Below are positions 1-11,319 of a stretch of DNA of 64,000 nt, piece after piece (the first letter of the stretch is position 1; every line of letters starts with the position of its first letter). The translations under genes and the position numbers were made by a program. The notes beneath the pieces were generated by a model. It did no database searches. It had not been told where the DNA came from and was given only the letters and a program-made list of their open reading frames with translations. Origin of the DNA: Aldrovandia affinis (lineage: Eukaryota; Chordata; Actinopteri; Notacanthiformes; Halosauridae); assembly GCA_029706075.1 (NCBI GenBank), contig JAINUG010000048.1, positions 2,474,501-2,538,500 on the forward strand, in the 5' to 3' direction.

Positions 1-28
1 TGTTAGCCAAAAGCGCAATCCATCTGTA

Positions 29-331
29 AATGCATCCTACTAGCTAGCTATATATAGGTGTCTGTTTATATAGTATATGTTATATTTTTGAGGTTTTCTA
101 ATATTGTTTTTGATAACTGATATCCACTTATCAATATGTGTAATTGGAATCAGAAGTAAAATGAACTAAACAGCTATTTAAATTAGCTGGTTAGATAGAT
201 AGGCTAACTCTCTAGCTGTGGCAGCTACAGGGAAAAACTTTGATTGTTCTTTTGGCTAACATTACAACCTGTCAGCCAATGCATCCTACTACCTAGCTAC
301 ATATAGGCATCTGTTTAAATAGTATATGGTT
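29..331 (+). repeat. 54-bp direct repeat pair, TAGC-rich
   Basis: Bases 29-82 and 278-331 are two diverged copies of one segment that starts AATGCATCCTAC and ends near AGTATATG, spaced 249 bp apart. The second copy is cut at its right edge by the hAT-like element that starts at 332. The surrounding DNA is rich in TAGC and TTAGCTA words, as in several other parts of this window. No coding potential is seen. Confidence 0.6.
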
Positions 332-1460
332 CAGTGACGTGCGGTGAGGTCAATGGTTGGGGAGGCACTGGATATCAGAGTAGGGCGACCAGAGTTTCAA
401 AACCTCAAACCTGAACACTTTGTAGGCTATATGAACGCGCCGCACGTGCACGCGCACCGAAAATGCAGATCTACAGTGCTATTATACAATGTTTTAATAC
501 AGATAACATAAACATTCTGATTTTCACACCAAATAGCCCGCCCCAATTATTTTAAAAATACGTTATATCTGACGGCGAGGACCGGAGGGGCATTCCTACC
601 GACCCCTGGCCTCGGCTATGTAAGCGCTGAATAACGGGAAAATTTGAACGTGATTGTTAGAAAACGGGAAAAATATAGCTGATTTTAGATGCAATTCACT
701 TTTGTTTTAGTTAGTTTTGTGTCGTTCATTGTAGATTTTATTTAGTTTTTATTTTCATTTCAGTTAGGCTATTTCCACTGCTGTTATTTTGTTATAATCC
801 TGACACACGCACAAGTTAAAGTGAAAATATTGCTTAGCTTACCTTTACTTGTAAATGAAGTCCATTCGCCTTTCAGTTTAGAAATCAAATCCTCCATTTT
901 CAGAGCGAAAAATCAGTGCATTTGTTTGGTTGTTTTGCAAGAGTAAACCGAGTCATAACTTCAGGCTCACTATCGCCTCCGTCTGTGAGGCAGAGGTACT
1001 GGCTGCCTCAAGGCAAGCCTTTTCCTTGTGGATTTATGTCAGATCAATAAGACTTAAATATTACACACATACGTGAAATACATTACCGAACACTATGGAA
1101 ATTAAGACGTATAATAAAAGTGTCTTCAAACATGATATTGGAAACATACAGAGAAATGGCAACAAGCACGCGCCAATTGCACGCGCTCAATTTAGTTTGT
1201 GAGGGATTGCGCAATCTGGGGAGAGGCTCGGCTCGTCACTGCCTCACCTCTCGTCTCTCTGTTGTATTTGAACAGGAAATACAGAATTTCAGCGATTTTG
1301 ACTATAAAAACGATCAAAACTTATAGGAACCACACCGAAATTGCATTGAAAGCACAGACGAGTGGACAAACATTAATACTTATTTTATTTTATTATTTAT
1401 TTTTTTACTTCTCATGAAGAAGGCTCTGCCTCACCTGCCTCCCCTGACCGCACGTCCCTG
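332..1460. mobile_element. Non-autonomous hAT-like DNA transposon, 1129 bp
   Basis: The flanking 8-bp target duplications are identical (ATATGGTT at 324-331 and 1461-1468). The ends are near-perfect inverted repeats: CAGTGACGTGCGG at the left and CAGGGACGTGCGG read inward from the right. An 8-bp duplication with CAG-starting termini is the hAT hallmark. Subterminal sequence is rich in GGGAGGCA/TGCCTCCC words. Two short open frames (1120-1326 and 1199-1417) overlap each other and resemble no transposase I recognise, so the copy is taken as non-autonomous. It sits inside the second copy of a local repeat. The intact duplication suggests a fairly recent insertion, but I cannot date it. Confidence 0.88.
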
Positions 1461-1468
1461 ATATGGTT

Positions 1469-2995
1469 TCTAGAAATGGTAAGCCTTCTGATTGTATGAG
1501 ATGAATGAAAAATCCATCTAATACTATGGCTAGCAGAAAGTCAAACTCACGCTAGTGAATTTTTGTTAAACGACACATTGGTCCAGCTAGCTAGTTCAGG
1601 TTTGGGACTACAATAGTGATACATAACCATACTGTGTTAGTTAGCTAAGTATTATCAGATATGAAATGATGTACATGCCAACTCAAATGTAAGTTATAAT
1701 ATATCTTTGAGTAATACAATACATCTTTACCTTGCAAGCAAATTATAGTAGTTATATAAATTAGATTAATAGATAGATATATAAATAATTGATTCCCTTT
1801 TTATTGATTATACCCTTATTTTCTGGAGCAAGTCATGTTTGTCATTTGCCATGTTTGTGCTTTAGAGATGGGTCATGGGGACCCATTTAGAGCATCTGAT
1901 GCAGTCCTTGAAAAAGAGGAGGAGGCCTTTGATGCCAGATGAACTTTGGCTTATAGCTTAATGCATAGACTGGTTACGTTACGATATGAAAGGGAACATT
2001 CCGCTCGGGCAGGAAAGGGTTAATGCTCCCGACCATTCAAATTTCAAATCGGATACATTGAAGCATGCCTGTGATGCATGTTCCAATCGAACACCAAGAG
2101 CAAAATAAAACAGGATGGAACATCCCATGATCCTATGAGCCTTGATTGTCGCAGGTATCTGAACTGCACAACCACCACTCTTATTTCTCCTCGATTTTCT
2201 TCGCATTTGTACTATAGTGAAGGGCAGGAAAAAGTTGCAAATTAGAATATGATTACCATACATTTGCATTTACATGTTTATGCTTGGCAAGGCTGGACGG
2301 CAAACATATTGGACTATAAAGTGGAGACTGAAGGGGGTATGATTAGAGACATGGATTGCATTTCCCAGATGCAGTCTCCTGCGTGCCGGCCCTCTGAACA
2401 GGTGCTGGATAATTCCAGCTCGTTCATTTATCTTCAGTGCGCTTGTGGAAGTGGAACGTGATTAATATTCTGAGTACATTTGTTATTCTTCCCCCACGGC
2501 TTATTCAGTTATCCGCAGGGACCTGCGGCAAAAAAAGGATCGTGTGGACCTGCCCCCGTATCCGACACACAAGGGGGTGACGAGGAAATGCTTTTATCAG
2601 GACTAACGATATATGGCCCCTGTCTGAGGGACAAAAGAGAGGGAGCGTGGAGTGGGGGGGGGGCATGCAGGATGAAGGGTGTTTGGGTGCAATGCGAGAC
2701 CAATCAAGATGCATAAATATGATTTCCTCCTCCCCCCTTGCAAAGGAAAAGAGCTCCCTTCATAAATAAGTCAGCCGTGGCATGGTGCGCGCAGGGTGGT
2801 CACAGCTGGTGCGTGGTTAGCATGCAGAAACACAGCTGTCCTGCACGCTAATGTGAGAAGGACAGACAGGCAGAGCGTCCAGCCTGGGGGAAACAATGTC
2901 TGGACAATTCAACAACTGCAGGGAGCTTCAGAGAGCAAACTCACTAAACCCCCACCAAAAACACCAGAATCTCAATTATAATTATGGGTTCAATT
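1469..2995. other. Unassigned sequence, no gene seen
   Basis: This is AT-rich sequence up to about 1.9 kb and more balanced sequence from 2.0 to 2.9 kb. It has a G tract near 2650 and several C/G-rich stretches. Overlapping short open frames lie on both strands at 2.2-3.2 kb but show no conserved motif or convincing splice structure. It could hold non-coding conserved sequence, which cannot be judged without a comparison. Confidence 0.5.
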
Positions 2996-2999
2996 GTCA

Positions 3000-3150
3000 T
3001 CTAGTGGATAAAGGAGCTGGCCTTGCACTCATCAGTTGCAGGTTTGAAGTTTTAAGGCAGGGCAGTGCCATTGCACCCTTAAGCAGGGCTTCAGTATACA
3101 TCCAGTTATGTGATTGGATAATATGTAAAAATGTAAGCTATAAAAACCAA
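3000..3150 (+). mobile_element. tRNA-derived SINE, 3' truncated
   Basis: The head reads as a tRNA-like promoter (AGTGGATAAAGGAGCTGG, then the B-box-like GCAGGTTTGAAGT). It is followed by the family middle (GGGCAGTGCCATTGCACCCTT, then CTTCAGTATACATCCAG) and TGTAAAAATGTAAGCTAT. The order matches the fuller copy at 36562-36771. The LINE-derived tail is missing. Confidence 0.72.
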
Positions 3151-3689
3151 AATGTCGATGTGGTTGTCTGCAGGGAAAACATCTAATAACATGTATTCAT
3201 GTAGCATTTCCAATTTGTCTCTCCTGGTAAGTACTGAATAGCAGCAAAGGTAAATAGGGCACTGCAGTAGAGAAATCTTTTGTTCAGATTTCTGGCCAGT
3301 GTTGTTGCATTGTGCGCTTATTCATGACGCTCTACAAAGTTTAAAGTATGAAAATTCAGTAGGCCATAATGTGGCCATAAATGTCCCAGCAAAAGGGAAT
3401 TAGGATTTCACAGATAGATCAACGTTTTGTCTTTATTTACCGCTTCTCCTAAAAATGAATCTGACAATTGTCAAACCCATGTGAAACCCAAATGTAATGT
3501 CACACAAAGATATGCTTTTCTTCAATGATCTTTTTCCCCTGCCTCACATGATTTTTTTAATACATTATTTTCCCCTCCAGGTTAAAAACAGCATCTGGCA
3601 TGGTCCTTTTTGTTGTTAAGAGGTTCATTCTACAGATTAATTATTTCTGAAGGTAGTCAAGTGAGATCAAATATACAAGGTTGGGAAAT

Positions 3690-3810
3690 TGGTTTAAGGT
3701 GGCTTGACCTGGACTTGTAATCATAGGGTTTCACATTTGATTCCCATGAGGAAGGTGTTTAGCTGGAATTGCTTGTGTAAAAAGGCAACATGTAAGCAAC
3801 TGTGTATTTG
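3690..3810 (+). mobile_element. Decayed tRNA-derived SINE fragment
   Basis: GGTTTAAGGTGGCTTGACCTGGACTTGTAATC resembles the tRNA-like head of the SINE family seen at 36.6 kb. It is followed by a degraded B box (CACATTTGATTCCC) and GGAATTGCTT-GTAAAAAGGCAACATGTAAGCAACTGTG in family order. The match is diverged and the limits are approximate. Confidence 0.45.
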
Positions 3811-3953
3811 ATAATTAGAGTCTCACAAGAAAATAAACTGTAATTACTGCTTCCATCATGACCCCTGACCCCAAATACATATCGATATTCAATTCCATAA
3901 AGCCACATTTCTTATGCCAAATTACAACCATATATGAAGGACTTCCTTTATTT

Positions 3954-4215
3954 CAGAGATGTCAAACTCACCTCCTGGAAGGCTAGTGCCTATACTGTTT
4001 TTTTAAATCTCACCAATTACCCTAGCTTAATTTGTCCAATTAGTTAATTAGCCTACACGTTACACTCCTCCATACACAGCAGTAAAATAAATATTTAGCT
4101 ATAATACATCACAAAATTCCAAACCACATAAGTGATTATGGTAGAATTGTATGGGCCAATTAAAACAGTGAATTCTGCAGAGACTGGATCAAAAACCAAC
4201 AAACACCAGGGTTTC
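3954..4215. mobile_element. Possible hAT-type MITE remnant
   Basis: The left end CAGAGATGTCAAACTCACCTCCTGG resembles the CAGGGGTGTCAAACTC-type termini of fish hAT MITEs. It is followed by the AATTAGTTAATTAGCC-type interior also seen near 33.8 and 34.7 kb. The GATCAAAAACCAACAAACACC stretch near 4189 fits the right subterminal part. No target duplication was found. Confidence 0.3.
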
Positions 4216-4485
4216 CCACAGGAACATTGTTAGTTAAGATGGTGGTTGGCTGAGTGGAGGGGGGGGGCTGCACATGTACAAGATAAACACCTGCTCGAGT
4301 GATTTATTTTGACTGAACAATATATAAATAGCAAAAGGAATAAAACAATTAGCAAATAGCAACATAATAACACAATAAACAGCCATGTGCTTGTGGTTAA
4401 GCTTTTCTGGATCCTAACAAGTCTGGAACTCATTTCAATGTGACATTGCCCATGTGCGATATGGCTCACTAACTACAGGATATGT

Positions 4486-4650
4486 ACAGTGCCTTGCAAA
4501 ATACTCGATAGCGTGTTTAGACTCAATTCTCGATAGCATTCAGAGGCCAACCAACTCATGTGTGGATCAATAAGGTAATATTTTGCACGTACATTAACTT
4601 ACAGCTGCCAGATCACAGGGTTTGAATACTTTTGCAATCAACATATGTGA
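4486..4650. mobile_element. Possible Tc1-like terminal relic
   Basis: TACAGTGCCTTGCAAAATACT resembles the TA-flanked terminus of fish Tc1-like transposons. About 140 bp later, GGGTTTGAATACTTTTGCAATCAA resembles the inner flank of the opposite end, similar to text inside the Tc1 element ending at 12162. The interior is gone. Confidence 0.32.
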
Positions 4651-4846
4651 GGAGTAGGTTGTATTTATAACAGATATTAGTTCTTAAACGAGTAAAAGTG
4701 TTATGAATTAAATATATGTATGTTAGTTTGTATATATAAATAAACTTAAATAAATCATGTGCACAAATGTACATACATAACCTTGCATAAAGTTTGTGTA
4801 TGTGTGGTTTGGTGCAGTTTCCTTTTTCTCATAGCCCACAAGAAAC

Positions 4847-6450
4847 TATTGGTGGAAAGAGTACCCAAAATTTGTACTTGAGTTCAAGTAGAGATACTAA
4901 AAATGACTCCAGTAAAAGTAAAAAGTCCTCCATTCAGACTCTAGTAAAAGTGAAAAAGTATCAGAATTAATTTGTCCTCAAGTATCAAAAGTTAAAAGTA
5001 AATACTGTAAACATAGATAGAATTCCTGATATAATTCTGCATGGTTTCGTTTAACTGTATGTAACTCACAGGATTGTGCCTTGCCTTTTGATTTGTACCT
5101 TATTTATAACCATTCAGTACCTTGTTGTGAAGAACACTATATAAAAATAAATTAGATTTATTGAATTGAATGATAATATATATATACACACACAGTGCCT
5201 TAAAAATGTCATCATGTACATCACTGAATTTCTGTTACAACAATAGCTATTGACTGGTACATTTTTTTGAGCATTTAAGTTTCAGCTTAACAAAAAAGTC
5301 CAGAGACTCTAAACAATGTCCAAATTGAAATTAATAGATTAAATAAATAATTATTATTTGCAGTTCGGAGCTCTGCCAACCTAATTTTAAGCACTGCTTT
5401 TACTCTTCTATATAAAACCTTCTGTTCAACTTCAGCACAACTGCGTTTTTTTATTCAGCCTCGCTCTTCTGGGGCTAAATAACCACCCAAAGAAACTGCT
5501 AGCCAGAACTTCCTAATTAATGTTAGAACTGAATTAACCAGCTGACTTGTCTAGCTAGGTAGCAGATGTTTGTAGTAATGTTTGTAACTAGCAAGGTAGC
5601 ACATGGTTAATGCAAGGAGCAAGAATGCTAGTTAACTATCCTAATGCAATCAATGTGGGCAAAGCGTGTCACAATTCACGACTGTCACCGAACATAAATG
5701 ATCGAATGCCGCTAGGTAGCTAATGTCAGCTAGCCAGGTGGGTTCTATTATAAACTGTCCTTTCCTTTCATTTAACAAGCTTAAGGTTGAAGGCTAAACT
5801 GTAGCTAGATATCAAGACTAGTATATACAGATGGCTATGATAATAATAACAGGGGAAAATCTATTTACAGTAATGTTACCTCAACATGTTTCAATAAATT
5901 CAACAGTGTGGTTTTGAAGGTTGAAATGTAATGCACCCACAACAGGCAAAGGAGACACTTATGTATGAATCTCTTTTGGCGCCAAGAAATTGGAACATAT
6001 CTTGTAGATATGGCCATGGATCGTCGGCCGCTGACAGAGCAGCTATAGTCGCGTCAGAACCAGGTTATAGACCTACAGAACTAGACAAATTATTTGGCTG
6101 TGCTATGTGTTTCAGGAGCTAATTTGGGGTTGATTTCTTTTTTTTTATGGTGAGCTATTATTTCAACAAACATTGAAATGTTTTATGGGACCTTCGATCG
6201 CACACATCAGTCTTGCTATTGTACAAGACATGCCAAAATGTACGTAAGTATGTAAGTACTGGGGTATCTCGCAGAAAATGTAGCTGAGTAAAAAGTCAAT
6301 ATTTTCCTTCAAGATGTAGTGGAGTAAGAGTAAAAGTAGAGGCAAATAAAAATACTTGAGTAAAGTACAAATCCCAGAAAGAAAACCCCGAAAAAAATGT
6401 AAGTACTTAAGTACAGTAAGAATTATTTCTACTGTTACTTTCCACTACTG
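4847..6450. mobile_element. hAT-like non-autonomous transposon, 1604 bp
   Basis: The inverted ends TATTGGTGGAAAG (left) and CAGTAGTGGAAAG (right, read inward) match at most positions. They are followed on both sides by fish-typical AGTACTT/AAGTACT-rich subterminal sequence. The flanking 8-mers CAAGAAAC (4839-4846) and CAAAAAAC (6451-6458) differ at one base and fit a hAT duplication. The middle holds unrelated material, including a LINE-3'-tail-like stretch at 5085-5165 and TAGC-rich sequence near 5540-5800. This suggests secondary insertions or captured DNA. The short frames at 5931-6122 and on the minus strand at 6163-6345 have no recognisable domain. Confidence 0.75.
5085..5165 (+). mobile_element. 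LINE 3'-end-like fragment within the hAT element
   Basis: TACCTTGTTGTGAAGAACACTATATAAAAATAAA followed by TTTATTGAATTGAATG resembles the 3' end of fish L2/CR1-type LINEs (compare 61000-61062 in this window). It is short and diverged. It lies inside the interval bounded by the hAT-like ends. Confidence 0.35.
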
Positions 6451-6458
6451 CAAAAAAC

Positions 6459-7477
6459 ATCACTGCATGCAAGTCTCCATGGCTTTAGGAAAATCTCTGT
6501 TATCGTCAACCATACCCGTTTGGCCAGCAGATGCTGATGTTCAACATTGCTTTCGCCTCAATGAAAACAAGTGCCTGAATGATCATATTTATGGACATTT
6601 TTCGGATTTTCAACCAGTGTAGGAGGTGGTGTTGTTTTTTTCAGGTAACCTACCTAGGCTATAAAGCACTGAGGAAATTCATGAGCACTCACAGCCTTCA
6701 GGAGCTGAGCTTCAGACGCTCCTGCTCTACACATAGTCACACGAAGAGAGGCTGTTTCTAGAGTGCACAAACAAACATCAATTAAAAGCAGGAAAAAGTC
6801 TATTTTTTTTGCATTTCAATAATTCATCCAGTCTAGGACATGCCCAAAGGGACAACCAACACAATGGCAGGTTGTAATTTATACACAAATGTATAAAAAC
6901 CACTGCTTGGATCTGCACAGGATCAGTAAGGGACTACAGCATTCTGGATCTCTGTGCCAGTCCCAGAAAGTTTTACCATCACGCATGCCAAACTTAAAAG
7001 GGAACGGCAAGTGCCCTGCAATATTACCCACTCAATATTCCAATACCTCCCCTCTACACTCACCAGGGATTCTGACCTGTTCACATGAGTACAGGGGTTG
7101 GACACTGCTCATTGGTGCACTAGCCTCACCCAGTTGGACAATTTCCATTTCTGCATAATTTTCTACCATTACGTAGGAACAATGAAATATCCTACAGCAA
7201 GCTGGTAAAATCTCTATGAAATGAATATCATATTAGAGCTGTTTGTGAATGTTTCCAGGTCAAAAGTTTAATAATAACTTAAATAATAGCCTTAATAACA
7301 CTACATACACTTCAAATGGGCCCGTACATTCTTTTAATGTATATTTATGTTTTGCAAGGGGGAAAAAAATCTAAACTGATTTGTTCTAGCAGGAAGCATT
7401 TCTACATATCAAAAAAACCTATGGTTTGTTCACTTTAAAGAGCACACCACTACAGTATTCTTGCTCATGGGTAACCC
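6459..7477. other. Unassigned sequence, no gene seen
   Basis: Several overlapping frames of 60-90 codons occur on both strands (for example 6889-7158 on the plus strand). None carries a recognisable domain or shows a bias over the opposite strand. No terminal inverted repeats were found. Confidence 0.45.
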
Positions 7478-7551
7478 CCTGGGTAAAGCAGTATTTAGAG
7501 CACTAGAGTACAAGCCTGAAGGTTGTTGGCTCAAATCCCAATGGTAGATAG
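7478..7551 (+). mobile_element. tRNA-like SINE head fragment
   Basis: GGGTAAAGCAGTATTTAGAGCAC resembles a tRNA A-box region. About 30 bp later, GGTTGTTGGCTCAAATCCCA resembles a B box. Nothing of the SINE middle or tail follows. Confidence 0.5.
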
Positions 7552-8398
7552 TTGTTTCTACAAATAAAAAACAAAGCCATTAAGGGGGTTTCAGACCGTG
7601 TAACGTAAAAAGAAATGAAGGTGAACTGTTTTGAGAACTTTTTTTGTTACATTATTTAGTTCTGTTATGATAATAATAATAATCTCTTTATTGTATGAGA
7701 ATAATAATCCCCCATATGGGGAATCCAGAGGACAGTAAACCAGGTAAACAAGTCATTCCTGGAAAGAAAAGTGCCTCAAATCCAGTGGCAATAATAATGG
7801 AACAGGCACACACAATAGACATATCAGATGGACAAGAGAAGGATAGGAGAGGAGCAGTTGATGAAGTTAAAGATTTAAATGCCCCCTGTGGAGGGACAGA
7901 CAATTAAATGCAGGGGTTGCATATGGTTGCAATGGGGTCTTGCCTGGGAACCTGTCTGGGAAAACATACTGCTTGGTAGGGCAAGCGAAAGAGCTGGAAG
8001 CACTGGCACTTGATTAAATGAGAAAGAAGGACCCTGTAGGATGGGGGTGAAGTGAGACAATGTGGATTTGCTGGAAGTTATGATGTAAAGGTAATTAAAG
8101 CTCAACTGCCTCTGCGCATCTCCACCCCCCCTTTTGTTCCCTCCACATCCACTAATGCTCACAGTTCTTGTTTGTTAACATGACTAAATGAATTTGCTAT
8201 CATTAAAATCACACCAGAGGGTTGGGAGCTGCTGAACTGCGGTTAATGTGTCAACATGGGAGAGAAGGCAGAGAGGAGACTAGAGGCTCCTTCATATTAA
8301 GGGCCCCCTGCCCCCATGGCATCCCTGGTGAGAATGGGCGCGAAAGTGAGCAAGAGCAAGAGAGAGTACAAGAGTGTGGGCACTGCTTATGTATAAGT
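7552..8398. other. Unassigned sequence, no gene seen
   Basis: The segment contains a short TAA run near 7668-7686 and purine-rich tracts near 8010-8060 and 8340-8375. Opposed open frames at 7688-8162 mirror each other and look like chance frames. No repeat family is recognised. Confidence 0.4.
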
Positions 8399-8660
8399 GC
8401 ACCAATAAGCATTGTTAAACTGGATAATGTTAGTACACCAGAGCACCAATGAGCATTGTCCAACTGGATGATGCTTGTATACCAGAGCACCAAAAAATAA
8501 TAATACATTTTATTTGTATTGCACCTTTCTAAAACATAAGGATACTTACTATGATTCACATGAGAAAATACAACCTCACAATAAAAATTGGAAAAGCCTA
8601 TACACGATTTTACCAATGAGCAGTTTTCAACTGTGCAATTCTTATATACCAGTGCAAGAA
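8399..8660. repeat. Degenerate tandem repeat split by a LINE-tail fragment
   Basis: A unit of the type CACCAATGAGCATTGT-YAACTGGAT-ATGCTTGTATA recurs at about 8399, 8443 and 8610. A weaker inverted or derived echo lies at 8665-8740. The second and third units are separated by about 115 bp of unrelated sequence (8488-8605) that looks like a LINE 3' tail. This suggests that a retroelement tail landed inside an older tandem array. Confidence 0.5.
8488..8605 (+). mobile_element. L2-type LINE 3'-tail fragment
   Basis: AATAATAATACATTTTATTTGTATTGCACCTTTCTAAAACATAAGGATAC is close to the repeated 3' region of fish L2-clade LINEs, where TTTATTTGTATAGCGC-TTTC is the shared core. The same core occurs at the 3' end of the LINE at 50.07 kb on the other strand. 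Confidence 0.5.
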
Positions 8661-9060
8661 CAAGTCTAGTCTAACTGTCCATTGCTTATACACAGGCAGG
8701 CCAATGGATGCTAACTGGGCATTGCCTGTATAAAAGTACACCGCATAAATATTGGGGACTGAGCGCAATCCTTCCACTGAATTATGTAGACTGATTAGCC
8801 ACATGCATTTTCATACCCATGTATTTTTTTACAGTGTTGTGTGATGGGAATTAATCTATTCTATTGTAGTGCTGTAATGTAAATATATACTTATACTCAC
8901 TAAATATTCAATAAATAATTCAATCCGCAACATGAAGAACAACATTTGCCATCAACTAGTTTGACACCAGAATCAGTAACAATAGCAACCCTCTGGAAGA
9001 GGTTTTATTATGATACATAATAGGATTTAATCAAGGAATCATGAACCTTTACACAGGCAA
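8661..9060. other. Unassigned sequence, no gene seen
   Basis: AT-rich, with weak echoes of the preceding tandem unit up to about 8740. No open frame of interest and no terminal repeats are present. Confidence 0.4.
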
Positions 9061-9064
9061 GCTA

Positions 9065-9240
9065 CATTTATATTACTGGCTTAACAGACAGGTAACTTAC
9101 ACAGCTTACATGTGACATATTATCTATGTATACAGCAGTATGATTACTGAAGTGGCTCAGGTTAAGTACCTTGCTCAGAAGCACAACAGCAGTTCTACAC
9201 ACCGGATTTGATCTCACAACCCTCTCACTTCCAGTCAGTT
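9065..9240 (-). mobile_element. tRNA-derived SINE, minus strand
   Basis: On the minus strand the order is a tRNA-like head, a B-box-like AGATCAAATCCGG, GCTGTTGTGCTTCTGAGCAAGGTACTTAACC, GCCACTTCAGTAATCATACTGCTGTATA, then GTAAGCTGTGTAAGTTACCTGTCTGTTAA. This is the same family as 36562-36771, including the start of the LINE-like tail, with clear divergence. Confidence 0.7.
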
Positions 9241-9489
9241 TCCCCATGAATTAGCACTGCAAGTGAATTCATTGATTGCTTTTTGATAGGGAAAGAAAGA
9301 AAAATCCATGAAGAGAGGTAAGTAACTAAATGAAGGCTACACCTTAAGACTGGTAGAGGAAAGGAAAGAGGGAAATGTGAGTGAAAGAGAAATCACGACA
9401 TTCCTGGGGAAATGTAATGCAGCTTTCACACTGTGGGGGAAGAAAAAAACATAATGCAGATAGGCGTTTAGCTGGATGCATGTTTCCCT

Positions 9490-10060
9490 TCCCCTGTCAA
9501 AGTGGCATCGTCGGATTTTAAGTAAACGATCACGATCTCTTCCATTTATGGCCGCAGCCCAGACACAAGGCACACCGCACCCACCACCACCCCCCGCCTC
9601 CCCACACTCCCCCCCGGTCAGCACACGGCCGATCTATATCGCCTCTCACCAGACAGCGCAAAGCGGAGCAACACGGCACGAAGTGGGGCAGGCTGATTGA
9701 TGAGCGTTCCAACAGCTGGTAAATATTGGGAGATTTACACTTCGGCTGATGGAGACATTATCCACCGATGGTGACTGACGTAAATCTGAGGCCCACAACC
9801 CTCCTCTGACACGTGCGGGGAGGGCTGAGGAGCCCGGGTTTGCCGACGAAGCAGGAAAAGCAAAGGCTTGATCGCGCCGTCCTCCAGGGCACTGCAGCAA
9901 CATCCACACTGCATCCCTGCAACCCACGGATGAGCTGTGCTCTAGCACCAGCCGCACTGCCAGTAACAGTGCCAGACGCTCTCTGCGAATTTGGCCGTGG
10001 AATCACAGGCCGCCGAGCGATGGACAGTATCGCTCCGGTTTGATTGGTTTCTCCCCAGCA
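9490..10060. promoter_or_regulatory. CpG-island-like block, possible promoter
   Basis: By my hand count about 37 CpG dinucleotides fall within roughly 540 bp at an estimated GC near 57 percent. The observed/expected ratio is therefore near 0.8, well above the surrounding AT-rich DNA. An inverted CCAAT motif (ATTGG) lies at about 10042-10047. Overlapping open frames on both strands are the usual by-product of GC-rich DNA and show no known protein. This fits an unmethylated promoter or first exon, but direction and gene are not determined. Confidence 0.45.
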
Positions 10061-10139
10061 TCATCCACACACACAAAAAGGGTGCAAATGTATGTTTTGG
10101 GGCCACAGCTCTAGATTTCTTGGAAAAAAATACCATACC

Positions 10140-10212
10140 ATAATACACACATACACATACACATGCACATATGCCAAACACATGAACACAAAGAAACACA
10201 CACCATGTATTA

Positions 10213-10264
<52 letters not shown>
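10140..10264. repeat. (CA)n microsatellite with CA-rich lead-in
   Basis: An impure CA-rich stretch from about 10140 leads into an uninterrupted AC run at 10216-10264 (about 24 units). The long open frames across it are artefacts of the dinucleotide repeat. Confidence 0.97.
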
Positions 10265-10268
<4 letters not shown>

Positions 10269-10848
10269 GTGAAATAAGTGACCTGTGCCCAAAAATCATT
10301 ACAACCTTTCCCTTCCTGTTTTGAACACTTTCACTCTTGACCCAGTCAACATCTCCAGCAGCGACATCACCAAGGGTCAGACAGGAGTCTATGACTGAGC
10401 CACAAAGGACCTTAACCCCTTTTCCCTGCATCAAACACACAACTGACTGTTACCATGGCTCCTGCTCACATCCCATACACATTTGTCACCCAAGCATACA
10501 GCACAGAGGGGAAAAAACTGCCTACCACTGCAGATTCTTAGAGACAATTCCTCCCTCCATCCCCTGCAGCACCTGCAGTTCTTGGTCTCACCAGATACAA
10601 GCCTGGCTGCAATACAGGACCCACTTTTATGTTTTTATTGTGTGCTACATGCCCACTTATACAGGAATGTCATGGAGCACTATCAGAAATCCTCCTTATA
10701 ACTGCCATGATCTACAACAAACAAATTGGCCCTGCCATATCAGCACAGAAGACAACCTTATCAGCTCCAAAATGTGTACATGCTTCATATGTGTTGTTTT
10801 TTAAATGGCAGAAAAGGCTAATCTCATTGCAACTGTAACAATAACATA
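10265..10848. other. Unassigned sequence, no gene seen
   Basis: A 155-codon plus-strand frame (10337-10804) runs through here. It is rich in His, Cys, Ser and Thr with no domain or clear coding character, and other frames overlap it. I treat it as chance. Confidence 0.4.
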
Positions 10849-11319
10849 TACAGTGGGCAGAGAAAGTATTCTTCAGAGCTTGAAATAATGACACTTTTAA
10901 AACAGGAATTCATATTTACACAACCTACTTCACACTGTCAAAACAAAACAAAAATGATAATATAATAAATAAATAATTACAAATAAGAACAGAACAAAAC
11001 TATCCAAAGGAAAAGCAAAAAAAAACTATAAATGATAAATTAGAAAAATGTGAATAACAAACACATGCCATTATGCTCCATTGTTCTGCATCATACTCAC
11101 CACAAATACATTTAGTGTCTCAGTTTCACTTTGGGATTGGATGTCCGTGACATCAAGAAACTCTAAACCTTAAAAGTGAGGACAAGCCTGAGAACTAATT
11201 TTTCAAATCCTCTCTCCAATCATCCTATTCATAGCTTTCTATAATTGTACAGTTTGATGCTTTGATGTATGCAATTTATTTTACAAGTGTTATTGGTATT
11301 GGTACAACAGTTTTTTTAT

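Noticed and set aside
9942-10292. 116-codon minus frame rich in Val-Cys
   Set aside because: It is the translation of the CA microsatellite.
10337-10804. 155-codon open frame on the plus strand
   Set aside because: No domain, composition like translated non-coding DNA, overlapping frames and no splice or promoter context.
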